Assembly (NCBI RefSeq): GCF_004358025.1
Contig: NZ_SMTL01000003.1
Coordinates: forward strand, 620,001-684,000
Source: Rhizobium deserti
GTDB lineage: Bacteria; Pseudomonadota; Alphaproteobacteria; Rhizobiales; Rhizobiaceae
Direction: 5' to 3'
DNA: 64,000 nt
The position numbers and the translations under genes were made by a program. Below are positions 19,226 through 27,834 of the stretch, piece after piece. The notes under the pieces were generated by a model. The model was not told where the DNA came from. It saw only the letters and a list, made by a program, of their open reading frames with translations, and made no database searches. Every line of letters begins with the position of its first letter. Positions within the stretch are counted from its first letter, which is position 1.

Positions 19226-20314
19226 TCAGGCAAACAGAACGCAGACGGGACTGCCGATATCAAACAGTTCACCGGTTATAGTAAGCTCACCCGAGGACTG
19301 ATCGATCCGGAAGACGGACAGGGAATGGCTGTCCTGGTTGGCAGCTACCAGGGTGCGGCCGGTCGGGTCGATGGCGAAGTCGCGCGGTGCCTTCCCCCTG
19401 GTGTCATACCATCCGATGGATCGGAGCGATCCGTCATCCGGTAAGATCTCATAGGCGGCAATGCTGTCATGGCCGCGGTTGGAAGCGTAGACGAAACGCC
19501 CGCTCGGATGAATCCGGATGGCGGCGCAGGCAGAGCTGCCTTCAAAATCGCCGGGAAGAGTGGAGACCTCTGTAAGCGGGCGAAACCCTTCCGGCTCGCA
19601 GGCGTAGCTGCTAATCGTGCAGCCAAGCTCGTGGACGACAAAAACGAACCGTCCATCCTCCGAGACAACAAGATGCCGCGGCAGCGTGCCCGGCCTGGCT
19701 TTCACCACCATGTCCGGCGAAGGACGGATGAGGCCGGAGGCAATGTCGTAACGGGCAATGACGTCGGTTCCAGCATCGCAGATCAGCACGCTTCGACCAT
19801 CCGGTGTTGCAGTCGCCTGATGGAGATGCGGCCCTTCCTGCCGTTCCGGATTGGCGCCCTTGCTTTGGTGCCGGATATTCACCGGCTCGCCGCTCGGCAG
19901 GCCATCAGCATCCAAGGCGTAGGTGATGAAATTGCCGCTGCCGTAGTTGCAGACGAACAGCCTTTCGCCGGACCGGTCGAGGGCGATATGGCACGGTGCA
20001 TCGCCCATGGCGGGCACGCTTTTCAGCAGCGAAAGCGTGCCTGTTTCACCGTCGAAGGAAAGGGTGGCAGCGCTGGCACCGTCCTCATCGGGTACTTCCT
20101 CGACCACATAGAGCCTGCTTCTGTCCTCCGACAGCGCCAGATAGCTGGGATTGCGCAGGCCGCCGAAGGTGGAAACGGGTTTCAGCCTGCCGTCACGGCC
20201 ATCGAGCCGGAGCACGCTGATCCCCTCACCTTTGGCCTTCACATGCGGCATCGACACCGTATAGCTGCCCACGATGAGCGTCATGTCATCGCGCGGATCG
20301 GCCTGAACTGTCAT
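19226..20314 (-). CDS. lactonase family protein (6-phosphogluconolactonase-like beta-propeller)
   Basis: 362 residues of repeated beta-propeller blades: NPSYLALSEDRSRLYVV, GDAPCHIALDRSGERLFVCNYGSG, LPRHLVVSEDGRFVFVV, AIRIHPSGRFVYASNRGHDSIA, APRDFAIDPTGRTLVAANQDS. This is the Lactonase_7 (PF10282) pattern of YbhE/Pgl proteins. No signal peptide is visible, so it is cytoplasmic. ATG at 20314 has AAGAGG 8 nt upstream; an alternative ATG at 20347 overlaps the stop of the MOSC gene (TAATG) and could be used through coupling. It hydrolyses a sugar lactone; the exact substrate is uncertain. Confidence 0.8.
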   Translation of the reverse strand: MTVQADPRDDMTLIVGSYTVSMPHVKAKGEGISVLRLDGRDGRLKPVSTFGGLRNPSYLALSEDRSRLYVVEEVPDEDGASAATLSFDGETGTLSLLKSVPAMGDAPCHIALDRSGERLFVCNYGSGNFITYALDADGLPSGEPVNIRHQSKGANPERQEGPHLHQATATPDGRSVLICDAGTDVIARYDIASGLIRPSPDMVVKARPGTLPRHLVVSEDGRFVFVVHELGCTISSYACEPEGFRPLTEVSTLPGDFEGSSACAAIRIHPSGRFVYASNRGHDSIAAYEILPDDGSLRSIGWYDTRGKAPRDFAIDPTGRTLVAANQDSHSLSVFRIDQSSGELTITGELFDIGSPVCVLFA

Positions 20315-20346
20315 CGGTGGAACCTCTTCGGACGGCATTGCAGCCA

Positions 20347-20964
20347 TTAATTTCGACTTTCGATCAACGCCCTCAGGCGGCTGCCGATCGGCGCCGATAG
20401 ATAGCGCGCCTTGTCTTGCGCCGGAAGCTTCTTGCCGTAGGTTTGGAGCATTTCCGCGATGGTGACGCGTTCGCCCTCATGGCGCTCGATGCGGACCGGC
20501 TGGCCGGGCGTCACCAGGCCGCCCTGCAGGACACGGCAATAAATGCCGGGACGCCCGCCCCGCGCATAGGTTTTCACGAATGCGGGATCGCCCATCTTGG
20601 CCGCGAATGTATTGCAGGGAATGCGGGCGCAGCTTGCTTCCAGAACGACATCGCCGAGATGGAAGCGGTCGCCGGCGGCAATGTCACGATTGTCCAGGGC
20701 TTCGATGACGAGGTTCTCGCCGAAACTGCCATGTGGAAGCGGCCGGCCAAGCTGTTCCGCCCACCAGTCCAGCGTCAGCGACCCTTCGAGAAGAATGGCC
20801 TGGTCTTCGCCGCCATGGTGTTTCTCGTTGCAGACGGCATCGCCCACCAGGCCGAGCCTGTCGATCATCACAGATGCATGCACGCCCGCCTTGTTGATAC
20901 CGGTCTTATAGCTCTTGCCAGGCAGCTTTTCCGGTCGTCCCAGGCACACAGCGAGAAGCTTCAT
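20347..20964 (-). CDS. MOSC domain-containing protein
   Basis: 205 residues. The MOSC core is visible as GVHASVMIDRLGLVGDAVCNEKHHGGEDQAI, then GSFGENLVIE and GDRFHLGDVVLEAS. A Cys (about 131, in ARIPCNTF) sits where molybdenum-cofactor carriers have the conserved cysteine. It is of the YiiM type, which acts on N-hydroxylated or related compounds with Mo cofactor. The gene ends one base into the alternative start of the lactonase, so the two may be co-translated. Function beyond the family is not assigned. Confidence 0.8.
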   Translation of the reverse strand: MKLLAVCLGRPEKLPGKSYKTGINKAGVHASVMIDRLGLVGDAVCNEKHHGGEDQAILLEGSLTLDWWAEQLGRPLPHGSFGENLVIEALDNRDIAAGDRFHLGDVVLEASCARIPCNTFAAKMGDPAFVKTYARGGRPGIYCRVLQGGLVTPGQPVRIERHEGERVTIAEMLQTYGKKLPAQDKARYLSAPIGSRLRALIESRN

Positions 20965-21015
20965 GGGTGGTCCTTCTGCATTCCGTTTCTTCCACTTATG
21001 GTCTAAAGGGAAGCC

Positions 21016-21621
21016 ATGGCAAAGCGAGTCACCGGCCCCGAAATCGAAAAACTTATCCAGCTGCTGGCAAAGGTCCCGGGCCTCGGGCCCCGCTCCGCGC
21101 GACGCGCGGCATTGCACCTTATCAAGAAGAAGGAGCAGCTTCTCGGGCCGCTGTCGAATGCCATGGGCGATGCCTATGACAAGGTCAAGATCTGTTCGCG
21201 CTGTGGCAATGTCGATACCTCTGACCCCTGCACCGTTTGCACCGATATCCGCCGCGACCAATCCATGATGATCGTCGTCGAGGATGTTTCCGACCTATGG
21301 GCTCTGGAACGGACCGGGGCGATGAATGCCGCCTATCACGTGCTGGGCGGTACGCTGTCGCCGCTCGACGGCATCGGTCCCGATGACCTCAACATCCGCG
21401 GCCTGATCGACCGGGTCAACGAAGGCGTCATCCGCGAGATCATCATTGCCGTCAACGCGACGGTCGAAGGCCAGACGACAGCCCATTATATCACCGACCA
21501 ATTGTCCGGCATCGACGTGAAGATCACGCGGCTGGCGCACGGCGTCCCGGTCGGCGGCGAGCTCGATTATCTCGATGAGGGCACGCTGACCGCAGCCCTT
21601 CGTGCACGAACTGCGATCTAG
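21016..21621 (+). CDS. recR: recombination mediator protein RecR
   Basis: 201 residues, normal size for RecR. The helix-hairpin-helix is [19 protein letters not shown] (about 17-35), the zinc finger uses Cys60, Cys63, Cys72 and Cys75, and the Toprim part contains [28 protein letters not shown] and [18 protein letters not shown]. It works with RecF/RecO to load RecA at gaps. The start follows AAAGGGAAGCC. The usual neighbours dnaX and ybaB are not in the window. A murein transglycosylase follows 18 nt downstream. Confidence 0.96.
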   Translation: MAKRVTGPEIEKLIQLLAKVPGLGPRSARRAALHLIKKKEQLLGPLSNAMGDAYDKVKICSRCGNVDTSDPCTVCTDIRRDQSMMIVVEDVSDLWALERTGAMNAAYHVLGGTLSPLDGIGPDDLNIRGLIDRVNEGVIREIIIAVNATVEGQTTAHYITDQLSGIDVKITRLAHGVPVGGELDYLDEGTLTAALRARTAI

Positions 21622-21639
21622 CCCTTTAAAAGGATCCCG

Positions 21640-22899
21640 ATGAGCAAGCTTGCCCCCTTCAGGCGCATTGCAGCCTCTCTTCTCGTCACGGCAGCGGGCC
21701 TCCTGCCCCTGCCCGCACTTGCTCAAAACAAGCCGGATGTCGAAAAGCAGTTCCAGCGATGGATCGCTGTGGATCTAAGCCCTGCTGCAAAGAAAGCGGG
21801 AATTTCGGAACGCACGCTGAAAGCGGCGTTCGACGGCATGACGCTCAATTGGGACCTTCCCGACCTGGTACCGCCGGGCACCAGCCCGCCGAAGCAACAG
21901 GACCAGAGTCAGGCAGAATTCTCCTCGCCCGGCGCGTATTTCTCGGAAAAGCGGCTCCAGACTCTGGCCGCCACCGGCCGCGGCCTGGCAAGCACCTATG
22001 GATCCACCCTGCGCAAGATCGAGGCTGCCTATGGCGTCCCCGGAGAGATCGTGGTGGCGATCTGGGGGCGCGAATCCGGTTTCGGCAAGGCGCGGCTTCC
22101 TTATTCCGCCGTTCAGGTCCTGGCAACTAAAGCCTTCATGTCGACACGCAAGGACATGTTCCGGGACGAATTGATCGCCGCCCTGAAGATGATCGAGCGC
22201 GGCGATGCGGATGCCGCAAGCATGAAGGGCTCTTGGGCCGGCGCGCTCGGCCAGCCGCAATTCATGCCGTCGAGCTATCTGAAATATGCGGTCGATTTCG
22301 ACAAGGACGGGCGGACGGACATCTGGAATTCGGTGCCCGATGCGCTCGGCTCCATCGCCCATTATCTGCAGCAGGAAGGCTGGCAACGGGGCCGCGACTG
22401 GGGGTTCGAGGTCAGCATCCCGCAGATTGTTTCCTGCGCGCAGGAAGGGCCCGACCTCGCCAAGCCGGTATCCTCCTGGGCAGGGCTGGGCATCAAGCGG
22501 ATTGCCGGCAAAGCATTCCCGGCAGCCGACTTGAAGGCCGAGGCGATGATGCTGGTTCCGGCGGGTCGGCATGGGCCGGAATTCATCGTCACCCCGAATT
22601 TCTATGTCATCAAGGAATACAACAACTCCGATCTCTATGCGCTCTTCATCGGCAACCTAGCCGACCGCATCGCCCATGATGCGGGGGCTTTCGAACAGCC
22701 TTGGGGCGATGTCGGCAAGATGCTCCGCTCAGATGTGCTTGCGATGCAGAAGGCGCTGGTGACGAAGGGCTATGATGTCGGCACTATCGATGGTCTGCCC
22801 GGATACAAGACACGCCGCTCGCTCGGCGATTGGCAGGCGAAGAACGGCTTGCCCCCCACCTGTTATCCGGATGCCTCGCTGAAAACCCGGCTGAAATAG
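21640..22899 (+). CDS. lytic murein transglycosylase (MltB-type)
   Basis: 419 residues with a signal peptide (about 1-29, LPALAQ-N). The SLT_2/MltB catalytic domain holds the active Glu145 in IWGRESGFGK, then AVQVLATKAFMS, GSWAGALGQPQFMPSSYLKYAVDFD and VITPNFYVIKEYNNSDLYAL-like motifs (here FIVTPNFYVIKEYN). A C-terminal peptidoglycan-binding domain follows (about 355-415: LAMQKALVTKGYDVGTIDGLPGYKTRRSLGDWQ, broken here only by short turns). It cleaves glycan strands with 1,6-anhydroMurNAc formation in the periplasm. It could feed the amino-sugar recycling genes at 48-58 kb, though that is inference. Confidence 0.92.
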   Translation: MSKLAPFRRIAASLLVTAAGLLPLPALAQNKPDVEKQFQRWIAVDLSPAAKKAGISERTLKAAFDGMTLNWDLPDLVPPGTSPPKQQDQSQAEFSSPGAYFSEKRLQTLAATGRGLASTYGSTLRKIEAAYGVPGEIVVAIWGRESGFGKARLPYSAVQVLATKAFMSTRKDMFRDELIAALKMIERGDADAASMKGSWAGALGQPQFMPSSYLKYAVDFDKDGRTDIWNSVPDALGSIAHYLQQEGWQRGRDWGFEVSIPQIVSCAQEGPDLAKPVSSWAGLGIKRIAGKAFPAADLKAEAMMLVPAGRHGPEFIVTPNFYVIKEYNNSDLYALFIGNLADRIAHDAGAFEQPWGDVGKMLRSDVLAMQKALVTKGYDVGTIDGLPGYKTRRSLGDWQAKNGLPPTCYPDASLKTRLK

Positions 22900-22907
22900 C
22901 TGTTGGG

Positions 22908-24548
22908 CTAATGATGGTGCAGGTCGAGGTGGTGCTTTGGGACGCCGCTCTCTTCCACCGGGATCGTTTGCCTCTCGATAAGCCGATGCACCTTGGGTCC
23001 TTCCTCGCCGCGATGAAGAAGCCGGATGGCGTCCCAGATCTCGGCATCCGCCTGCGTGCGGCGCTGGTTGTGGCGCACGTAATCGGCCCAGGTGGCCGTA
23101 TGATAGCTTTCGGTCCAGATTTCCGGATGCTCCAGGTCGCGCATCAGCGACCATTGGCGGGCGCCGTCGCGGATGCGCACACGCCGCCGGCGTGACATCA
23201 GCGCCAGGAATTCTTCTATGTCTTCGTCGGCAATGACATAGTCCACCAGATTGACGATGGGGCCGCTGCGCGGCTGCAGGTCGAGCTTCAGGAGAGGCAC
23301 GTTGAAGCGGTTGAGCGGATCAAGATTGATCTCGCTGAATTGCGGCATCGGCTTGCGGAAACCGACCAGAGCACCAACCAGCATGGCGAGGCTGGCAAAG
23401 GTCAAGGCAAAGGACACGCCGAATGCCTCCGATGCCAGACCCCAGACCCAGCTGCCGGCCGCAATACCGCCGAATGTCGCGGTCTGGTAGAAGGACAGCG
23501 CCCGGCCGACGACCCAGCGTGGCGTCGAAAGCTGGACTGTGGTGTTGAACAGCGAAAGAGCCAGGACCCAGCAGGCGCCGGGCAAGAAAAGCACGATGAC
23601 GGTAATCACCGTGCTGGAACTGAGGCCTATGATGGCCGCGCTGGCGGCAAAGCCGAGAAAGGACAAGCGGACGATCTGCTCGCTCGACAGCTTTTCGCGC
23701 AGCCGCGCATTGCCGATGGCGCCGGCGATCGCTCCTATGCCGAAGGCGCCCAGCATGACGCCATAGGTCAGCGGCCCTCCCGAAACGAGGTCGCGGGCGA
23801 CGATCGGCAGGAGCGCCAGGATGGCGCTGGCGGTCAGGCCGAAGATCAGCCCGCGGAACAGGACGTTGAGAATGTTCGGCGACATGGCGACATAGCCAAG
23901 TCCGGCCGACAGGGCTCGTGGCAGGGTTTCGCGCGGCAGGGCGTCGTCTCGCCGCTCCGGCTTCCAGCGGACCAGGGCATAGATCAGTGCGAGATAGCTG
24001 CAGGCATTGACGGCAAAGGCAGCCGCCGCGCCGGCTGCCGCAACGATTGCGCCGCCGATCGCCGGCCCGACGCTACGGGTGATGTTGAACCCGACGCTGT
24101 TGATGGTGACGGCGGCCGGCAACACTTCGCGCGGCACCATGTCGCCGACTGACGCTTGCCAGGACGGGTTGTTCAGCGCCACGCCGCAGCCGATCAGGAA
24201 GGTAAAGGTCAACAGCAGCCAGGGCGTCAACAGATTGAGGTAAGCAAAGACAGTCAGGACCACCGAAACAACGAGCATGAAGATCTGAGCCGTCAGCATC
24301 AAGCTGCGGCGATTATAATTGTCGGCAAGGGCGCCTGCCACCAGCGAGAAGATCATGATCGGCAGGGCGTTCGACGCCTGGACGAGTGCCACCATGTCTT
24401 CGGAATCGGCAATCGCCGTCATCATCCAGGCAGCACCGACTGCCTGGATGAGCCCGCCGAAATTGGAGGAAATGCTGGCGATCCACATGGTGCGGAAGGT
24501 TTCGTGCCGAAAAGGAGCAAACGTAGATAACCGGGCGGGCACTGTCAT
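22908..24548 (-). CDS. MFS transporter with a cytoplasmic C-terminal domain (EntS/MFS_3 type)
   Basis: 546 residues. The first 400 or so contain about 11-12 hydrophobic segments of the MFS_3 (DUF894, enterobactin exporter-like) family, with FAPFRHETFRTMWIASISSNFG at the start. The last 130 residues are hydrophilic and charged (DYVIADEDIEEFLALMSRR, WTESYHTATWADYVRHNQR) and end in a His-rich tail (HHLDLHHH). This tail resembles the monooxygenase-like extension common in bacterial MFS_3 proteins. The gene is convergent with the transglycosylase, only 8 nt apart. The substrate is unknown. Confidence 0.85.
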   Translation of the reverse strand: MTVPARLSTFAPFRHETFRTMWIASISSNFGGLIQAVGAAWMMTAIADSEDMVALVQASNALPIMIFSLVAGALADNYNRRSLMLTAQIFMLVVSVVLTVFAYLNLLTPWLLLTFTFLIGCGVALNNPSWQASVGDMVPREVLPAAVTINSVGFNITRSVGPAIGGAIVAAAGAAAAFAVNACSYLALIYALVRWKPERRDDALPRETLPRALSAGLGYVAMSPNILNVLFRGLIFGLTASAILALLPIVARDLVSGGPLTYGVMLGAFGIGAIAGAIGNARLREKLSSEQIVRLSFLGFAASAAIIGLSSSTVITVIVLFLPGACWVLALSLFNTTVQLSTPRWVVGRALSFYQTATFGGIAAGSWVWGLASEAFGVSFALTFASLAMLVGALVGFRKPMPQFSEINLDPLNRFNVPLLKLDLQPRSGPIVNLVDYVIADEDIEEFLALMSRRRRVRIRDGARQWSLMRDLEHPEIWTESYHTATWADYVRHNQRRTQADAEIWDAIRLLHRGEEGPKVHRLIERQTIPVEESGVPKHHLDLHHH

Positions 24549-24630
24549 TCCTCTTCATGCTGTCTACATGCCAAGTTATAGGCCTACGATGGGCAAATGC
24601 CAGAAGACGTGACCGTCAAACCGGCTAGTC

Positions 24631-24659
24631 TTGCAATTGGTTCTGCGAAAGGGTATATG
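24631..24659 (+). promoter_or_regulatory. rimP-nusA-infB operon promoter
   Basis: TTGCAA (24631-24636), 17 nt, TATATG (24654-24659). The predicted start is near 24666, about 120 nt upstream of rimP. Confidence 0.55.
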
Positions 24660-24684
24660 CAGGTCATATTCTTGATCGTCCGAT

Positions 24685-24717
24685 GAAGAGTGGGCCCTCC
24701 CGGACCCGCTCTTTTTT
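24685..24717 (+). terminator. terminator in the rimP leader, probable attenuator
   Basis: GAAGAGTGGG pairs with CCCGCTCTTT around an 11-nt loop, with one G-T pair, and six T follow. No gene lies between the promoter and this hairpin, and it precedes rimP by 66 nt, so it would end transcription early in the leader. Confidence 0.65.
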
Positions 24718-24783
24718 GTTAGGCGATCACTCCAATTCCGGATGTGGCCAAGTCGCGTCCGGGCAATGATTGCCGGAGAGCTT

Positions 24784-25374
24784 ATGCCGCAAACCGAAAA
24801 CGAGCCGCGGCTCATCGTCGAAACTGGGATCGAACTCAGGATCGCTGAAATCATCGAGCCGGTCCTGGCGACAATGGATTTCCAGTTGGTGCGGGTGCGC
24901 ATGCTCAACCAGAATGGCGCGACGCTTCAGATCATGGCCGAGCGCCTGGACGGAAGCATGGATGTGGAAGGCTGCGAAGCCGTTTCCACCGCAGTTTCAC
25001 CCGTTCTTGATGTAGAAGATCCGGTCGACAAGGCGTATCATCTGGAAGTATCCTCGCCGGGGATTGACAGACCGATGGTCCGCAAGTCGGATTTCACCCG
25101 CTGGAATGGCCATCTGGTCAAGTGCGAGACGTCGATCATGATCGACAACCGCAAGCGTTTCCGCGGCAGGATCACGGAAGCGGACGCGGAAGGCTTCACC
25201 ATCGAGCGCGACCAGGTTGCCTATGGCGAAGCCCCGCGCGTGACATTACCGTTCTCGGCCCTTGCCGAAGCAAAGCTCATTCTGACCGACGATCTGATCC
25301 GTGACGCACTGAGGGCCGACAAGCTGGCCAAGGCGCAGGCCGCGAACCAGAACGGCGAAGAAGACGCTGAATAA
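24784..25374 (+). CDS. rimP: ribosome maturation factor RimP
   Basis: 196 residues. Motifs are [25 protein letters not shown] (N-terminal alpha/beta domain), [43 protein letters not shown] signature (split around 75-105) and the C-terminal SH3-like domain with [16 protein letters not shown]. It helps assemble the 30S subunit. The start at 24784 has GGAGAG immediately upstream; the longer frame is not conserved. It is first gene of rimP-nusA-ylxR-infB, the standard bacterial order. Confidence 0.95.
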   Translation: MPQTENEPRLIVETGIELRIAEIIEPVLATMDFQLVRVRMLNQNGATLQIMAERLDGSMDVEGCEAVSTAVSPVLDVEDPVDKAYHLEVSSPGIDRPMVRKSDFTRWNGHLVKCETSIMIDNRKRFRGRITEADAEGFTIERDQVAYGEAPRVTLPFSALAEAKLILTDDLIRDALRADKLAKAQAANQNGEEDAE

Positions 25375-25437
25375 GAACATCATCGATAAGGGCACCGAAA
25401 CCGGGCCCTTCCTTTCGACCGACGGAGACCAACGACA

Positions 25438-27048
25438 ATGGCAGTGAGTGCGAACCGGCTAGAACTTCTGCAGATCGCGGATGCAGTGGCGCGCGAAAAA
25501 GTCATCGATCGCGAGATCGTGCTGGCTGCGATGGCCGACGCCATCCAGAAGGCCGCCCGCTCCCGCTACGGTTCGGAAACCAACATCCGCGCCGACATCA
25601 ATTCCAAGACCGGCGAAATCCGCCTGCAGCGCCTGCTGGAAGTGGTCGAGCATGCCGAGGATTACGGCACGCAGATCCCGCTGGCGCTGGCGCTGGACCG
25701 CAATGTGGACGCGAAGATCGGCGACTTCATCGCCGATCCGCTGCCGCCGATGGATTTTGGCCGCATCGCCGCCCAGTCCGCCAAGCAGGTCATCGTCCAG
25801 AAGGTTCGCGAAGCCGAGCGTGACCGCCAGTTCGACGAGTTCAAGGACCGCATGGGCGAGATCATCAACGGCACCGTCAAGCGCGTCGAATACGGCAATG
25901 TCATCGTCGATCTCGGCCGCGGCGAAGGCATTATCCGCCGCGACGAGATGATCCCGCGCGAGAACATGCGCTACGGCGACCGCGTCCGCGCCTATGTCTA
26001 CGACGTGCGCCGCGAACAGCGCGGGCCGCAGATCTTCCTGTCGCGCACCCATCCGCAGTTCATGGTGAAGCTGTTCACCATGGAAGTGCCGGAAATCTAC
26101 GACGGCATTATCCAGATCAAGTCTGTCGCCCGCGATCCCGGCTCGCGCGCCAAGATCGCCGTCATCTCGAACGATAGTTCGATCGATCCGGTCGGCGCCT
26201 GCGTCGGTATGCGCGGTTCGCGCGTCCAGGCGGTTGTCGGCGAACTGCAGGGCGAGAAGATCGATATCATTCCCTGGTCGAACGAACCGGCCAACTTCAT
26301 CGTCAATGCCTTGCAGCCGGCGGAAGTCTCCAAGGTCGTTCTCGACGAGGATGCCGAACGGATCGAAGTGGTTGTTCCCGACGAACAGCTGTCGCTGGCG
26401 ATCGGCCGCCGCGGCCAGAACGTTCGCCTGGCATCGCAGCTCACCGGCTGGGATATCGACATCATGACGGAGGCCGAGGAGTCCGAGCGCCGTCAAAAGG
26501 AATTCAACGAGCGCACCAACCTCTTCATGGAAGCGCTCGACGTCGACGAGATGGTCGGCCAGGTTCTCGCCTCCGAAGGCTTTGCAGCCGTCGAGGAACT
26601 CGCCTATGTCGATCTCGAGGAAATCTCCTCCATCGACGGCTTCGACGAGGACACGGCCAGCGAGATCCAGATGCGCGCCAAGGAATACCTGGAGCGGATC
26701 GAAGGCGAAATGGACGCCAAGCGCAAGGAACTCGGCGTTGCCGACGAACTTCTCCAGATCGACGGCCTGACGGGCCAGATGCTGGTGGCGCTGGGCGAAG
26801 ACGGGATCAAGACGATCGAGGATTTCGCCGGTTGCGCCGCCGACGACTTGGTTGGCTGGACGGAGCGCAAGAACGGCGAAACGAAGAAGTTCGAGGGCCT
26901 GTTCTCCAAGCTCGACGTTTCGCGCGCCGAAGCTGAAAACATGATCGTTCAGGCTCGCCTGGCTGCAGGCTGGATCACGCAAGAAGACCTGGCCAAGCAG
27001 CAGGAAGAACAGGACGTCGAGGAGGCGGACACCGCAGAACAGGAATGA
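25438..27048 (+). CDS. nusA: transcription termination/antitermination protein NusA
   Basis: 536 residues. An N-terminal RNA polymerase-binding domain (1-125) is followed by S1 (about 135-200, [21 protein letters not shown]), tandem KH domains (about 230-350, including [15 protein letters not shown] and [19 protein letters not shown]) and two C-terminal acidic helix-hairpin repeats (about 365-500), then an acidic tail. It controls pausing, termination and antitermination. Its TGA overlaps the ATG of the next gene by 4 nt. Confidence 0.97.
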   Translation: MAVSANRLELLQIADAVAREKVIDREIVLAAMADAIQKAARSRYGSETNIRADINSKTGEIRLQRLLEVVEHAEDYGTQIPLALALDRNVDAKIGDFIADPLPPMDFGRIAAQSAKQVIVQKVREAERDRQFDEFKDRMGEIINGTVKRVEYGNVIVDLGRGEGIIRRDEMIPRENMRYGDRVRAYVYDVRREQRGPQIFLSRTHPQFMVKLFTMEVPEIYDGIIQIKSVARDPGSRAKIAVISNDSSIDPVGACVGMRGSRVQAVVGELQGEKIDIIPWSNEPANFIVNALQPAEVSKVVLDEDAERIEVVVPDEQLSLAIGRRGQNVRLASQLTGWDIDIMTEAEESERRQKEFNERTNLFMEALDVDEMVGQVLASEGFAAVEELAYVDLEEISSIDGFDEDTASEIQMRAKEYLERIEGEMDAKRKELGVADELLQIDGLTGQMLVALGEDGIKTIEDFAGCAADDLVGWTERKNGETKKFEGLFSKLDVSRAEAENMIVQARLAAGWITQEDLAKQQEEQDVEEADTAEQE

Positions 27049-27734
27049 TCCCGCTCGAGGCGGGCCCCGAAGCGGAAGACGAGGAATTCGGCGAGGTTAC
27101 CGTGAACGATCGCACCTGCATCGTGACGCGCGAAGCCGCTTCGCCGGAAACGCTGATCCGCTTCGTGGCCGGCCCTGACGGACAGGTCGTTCCCGACCTG
27201 AAGCGGCGGTTGCCGGGACGCGGATGCTGGGTCAAGGCCGAACGGCCCCTGATCGACCGGGCGGTTGCCAAGAAGCTCTTCGCCCGGGCGCTGAAGACGG
27301 ATGCCAAGGCCGATGCCGATCTCGGCGCCGTGGTGGACCGGCTGCTTGCGGCCGACCTGATCGGCATGATGAACATGGCCCGCAAGGCGGCCCAATTCGT
27401 ATCGGGGGCATCGAAAGTCGATGCGGCGGTCCGTGCGGGTGCAGCCATTGCCGTCTTTCACGCTTCCGATGCGGCGGCGGACGGGGTTCGAAAAATAGAC
27501 CAGGCCCGCAAGGCTTGGAAGCTCGGCACCGACGCCGAGGAGGATATTCCGTCCTTTCAACTCTTCACCGGAGCGGAATTGGACGAGGTAATGGGCCAGA
27601 ATGCTTTTATCCATGCCTGCGCGCTTGCGGGGCAGGCGGGTGAGGGTGTAGTGAAACGCGCAAACCTACTTGAACAGTACCGCAAGGGCGGGCTGTCCCA
27701 GACAAAAGGTGTCGCTGACATGCCGAAACAATGA
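27045..27734 (+). CDS. YlxR-type RNA-binding protein fused to an L7Ae-like domain
   Basis: 229 residues. The N-terminal half is DUF448/YlxR (RTCIVTREAASPETLIRFVAGPDG and GRGCWVKAERPLIDRAV, about 22-85). The second half (about 95-195) looks like an L7Ae/L30e-type fold (LLAADLIGMMNMARKAAQFVSG, AGAAIAVFHASDAAADG). The fusion is the usual alpha-proteobacterial form. It starts inside the end of nusA (ATGA) and precedes infB, so it is translationally coupled. It probably binds ribosomal or RNase P RNA. Confidence 0.88.
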   Translation: MIPLEAGPEAEDEEFGEVTVNDRTCIVTREAASPETLIRFVAGPDGQVVPDLKRRLPGRGCWVKAERPLIDRAVAKKLFARALKTDAKADADLGAVVDRLLAADLIGMMNMARKAAQFVSGASKVDAAVRAGAAIAVFHASDAAADGVRKIDQARKAWKLGTDAEEDIPSFQLFTGAELDEVMGQNAFIHACALAGQAGEGVVKRANLLEQYRKGGLSQTKGVADMPKQ

Positions 27735-27834
27735 CGCGGTCACCGGCTTTAGCCGGACGCACATCGATATGTACGAATTGAACGACAGGTTCTGATGGTC
27801 TCCATCCGCTCCTGTCCGAAGGAACAGGAACGGA

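Noticed and set aside
24619..24644. AGAAC-N17-GGTT upstream of the MFS gene
   Set aside because: A -35 mismatch and 70-nt distance, and it overlaps the rimP promoter on the other strand; too weak to report as a promoter.
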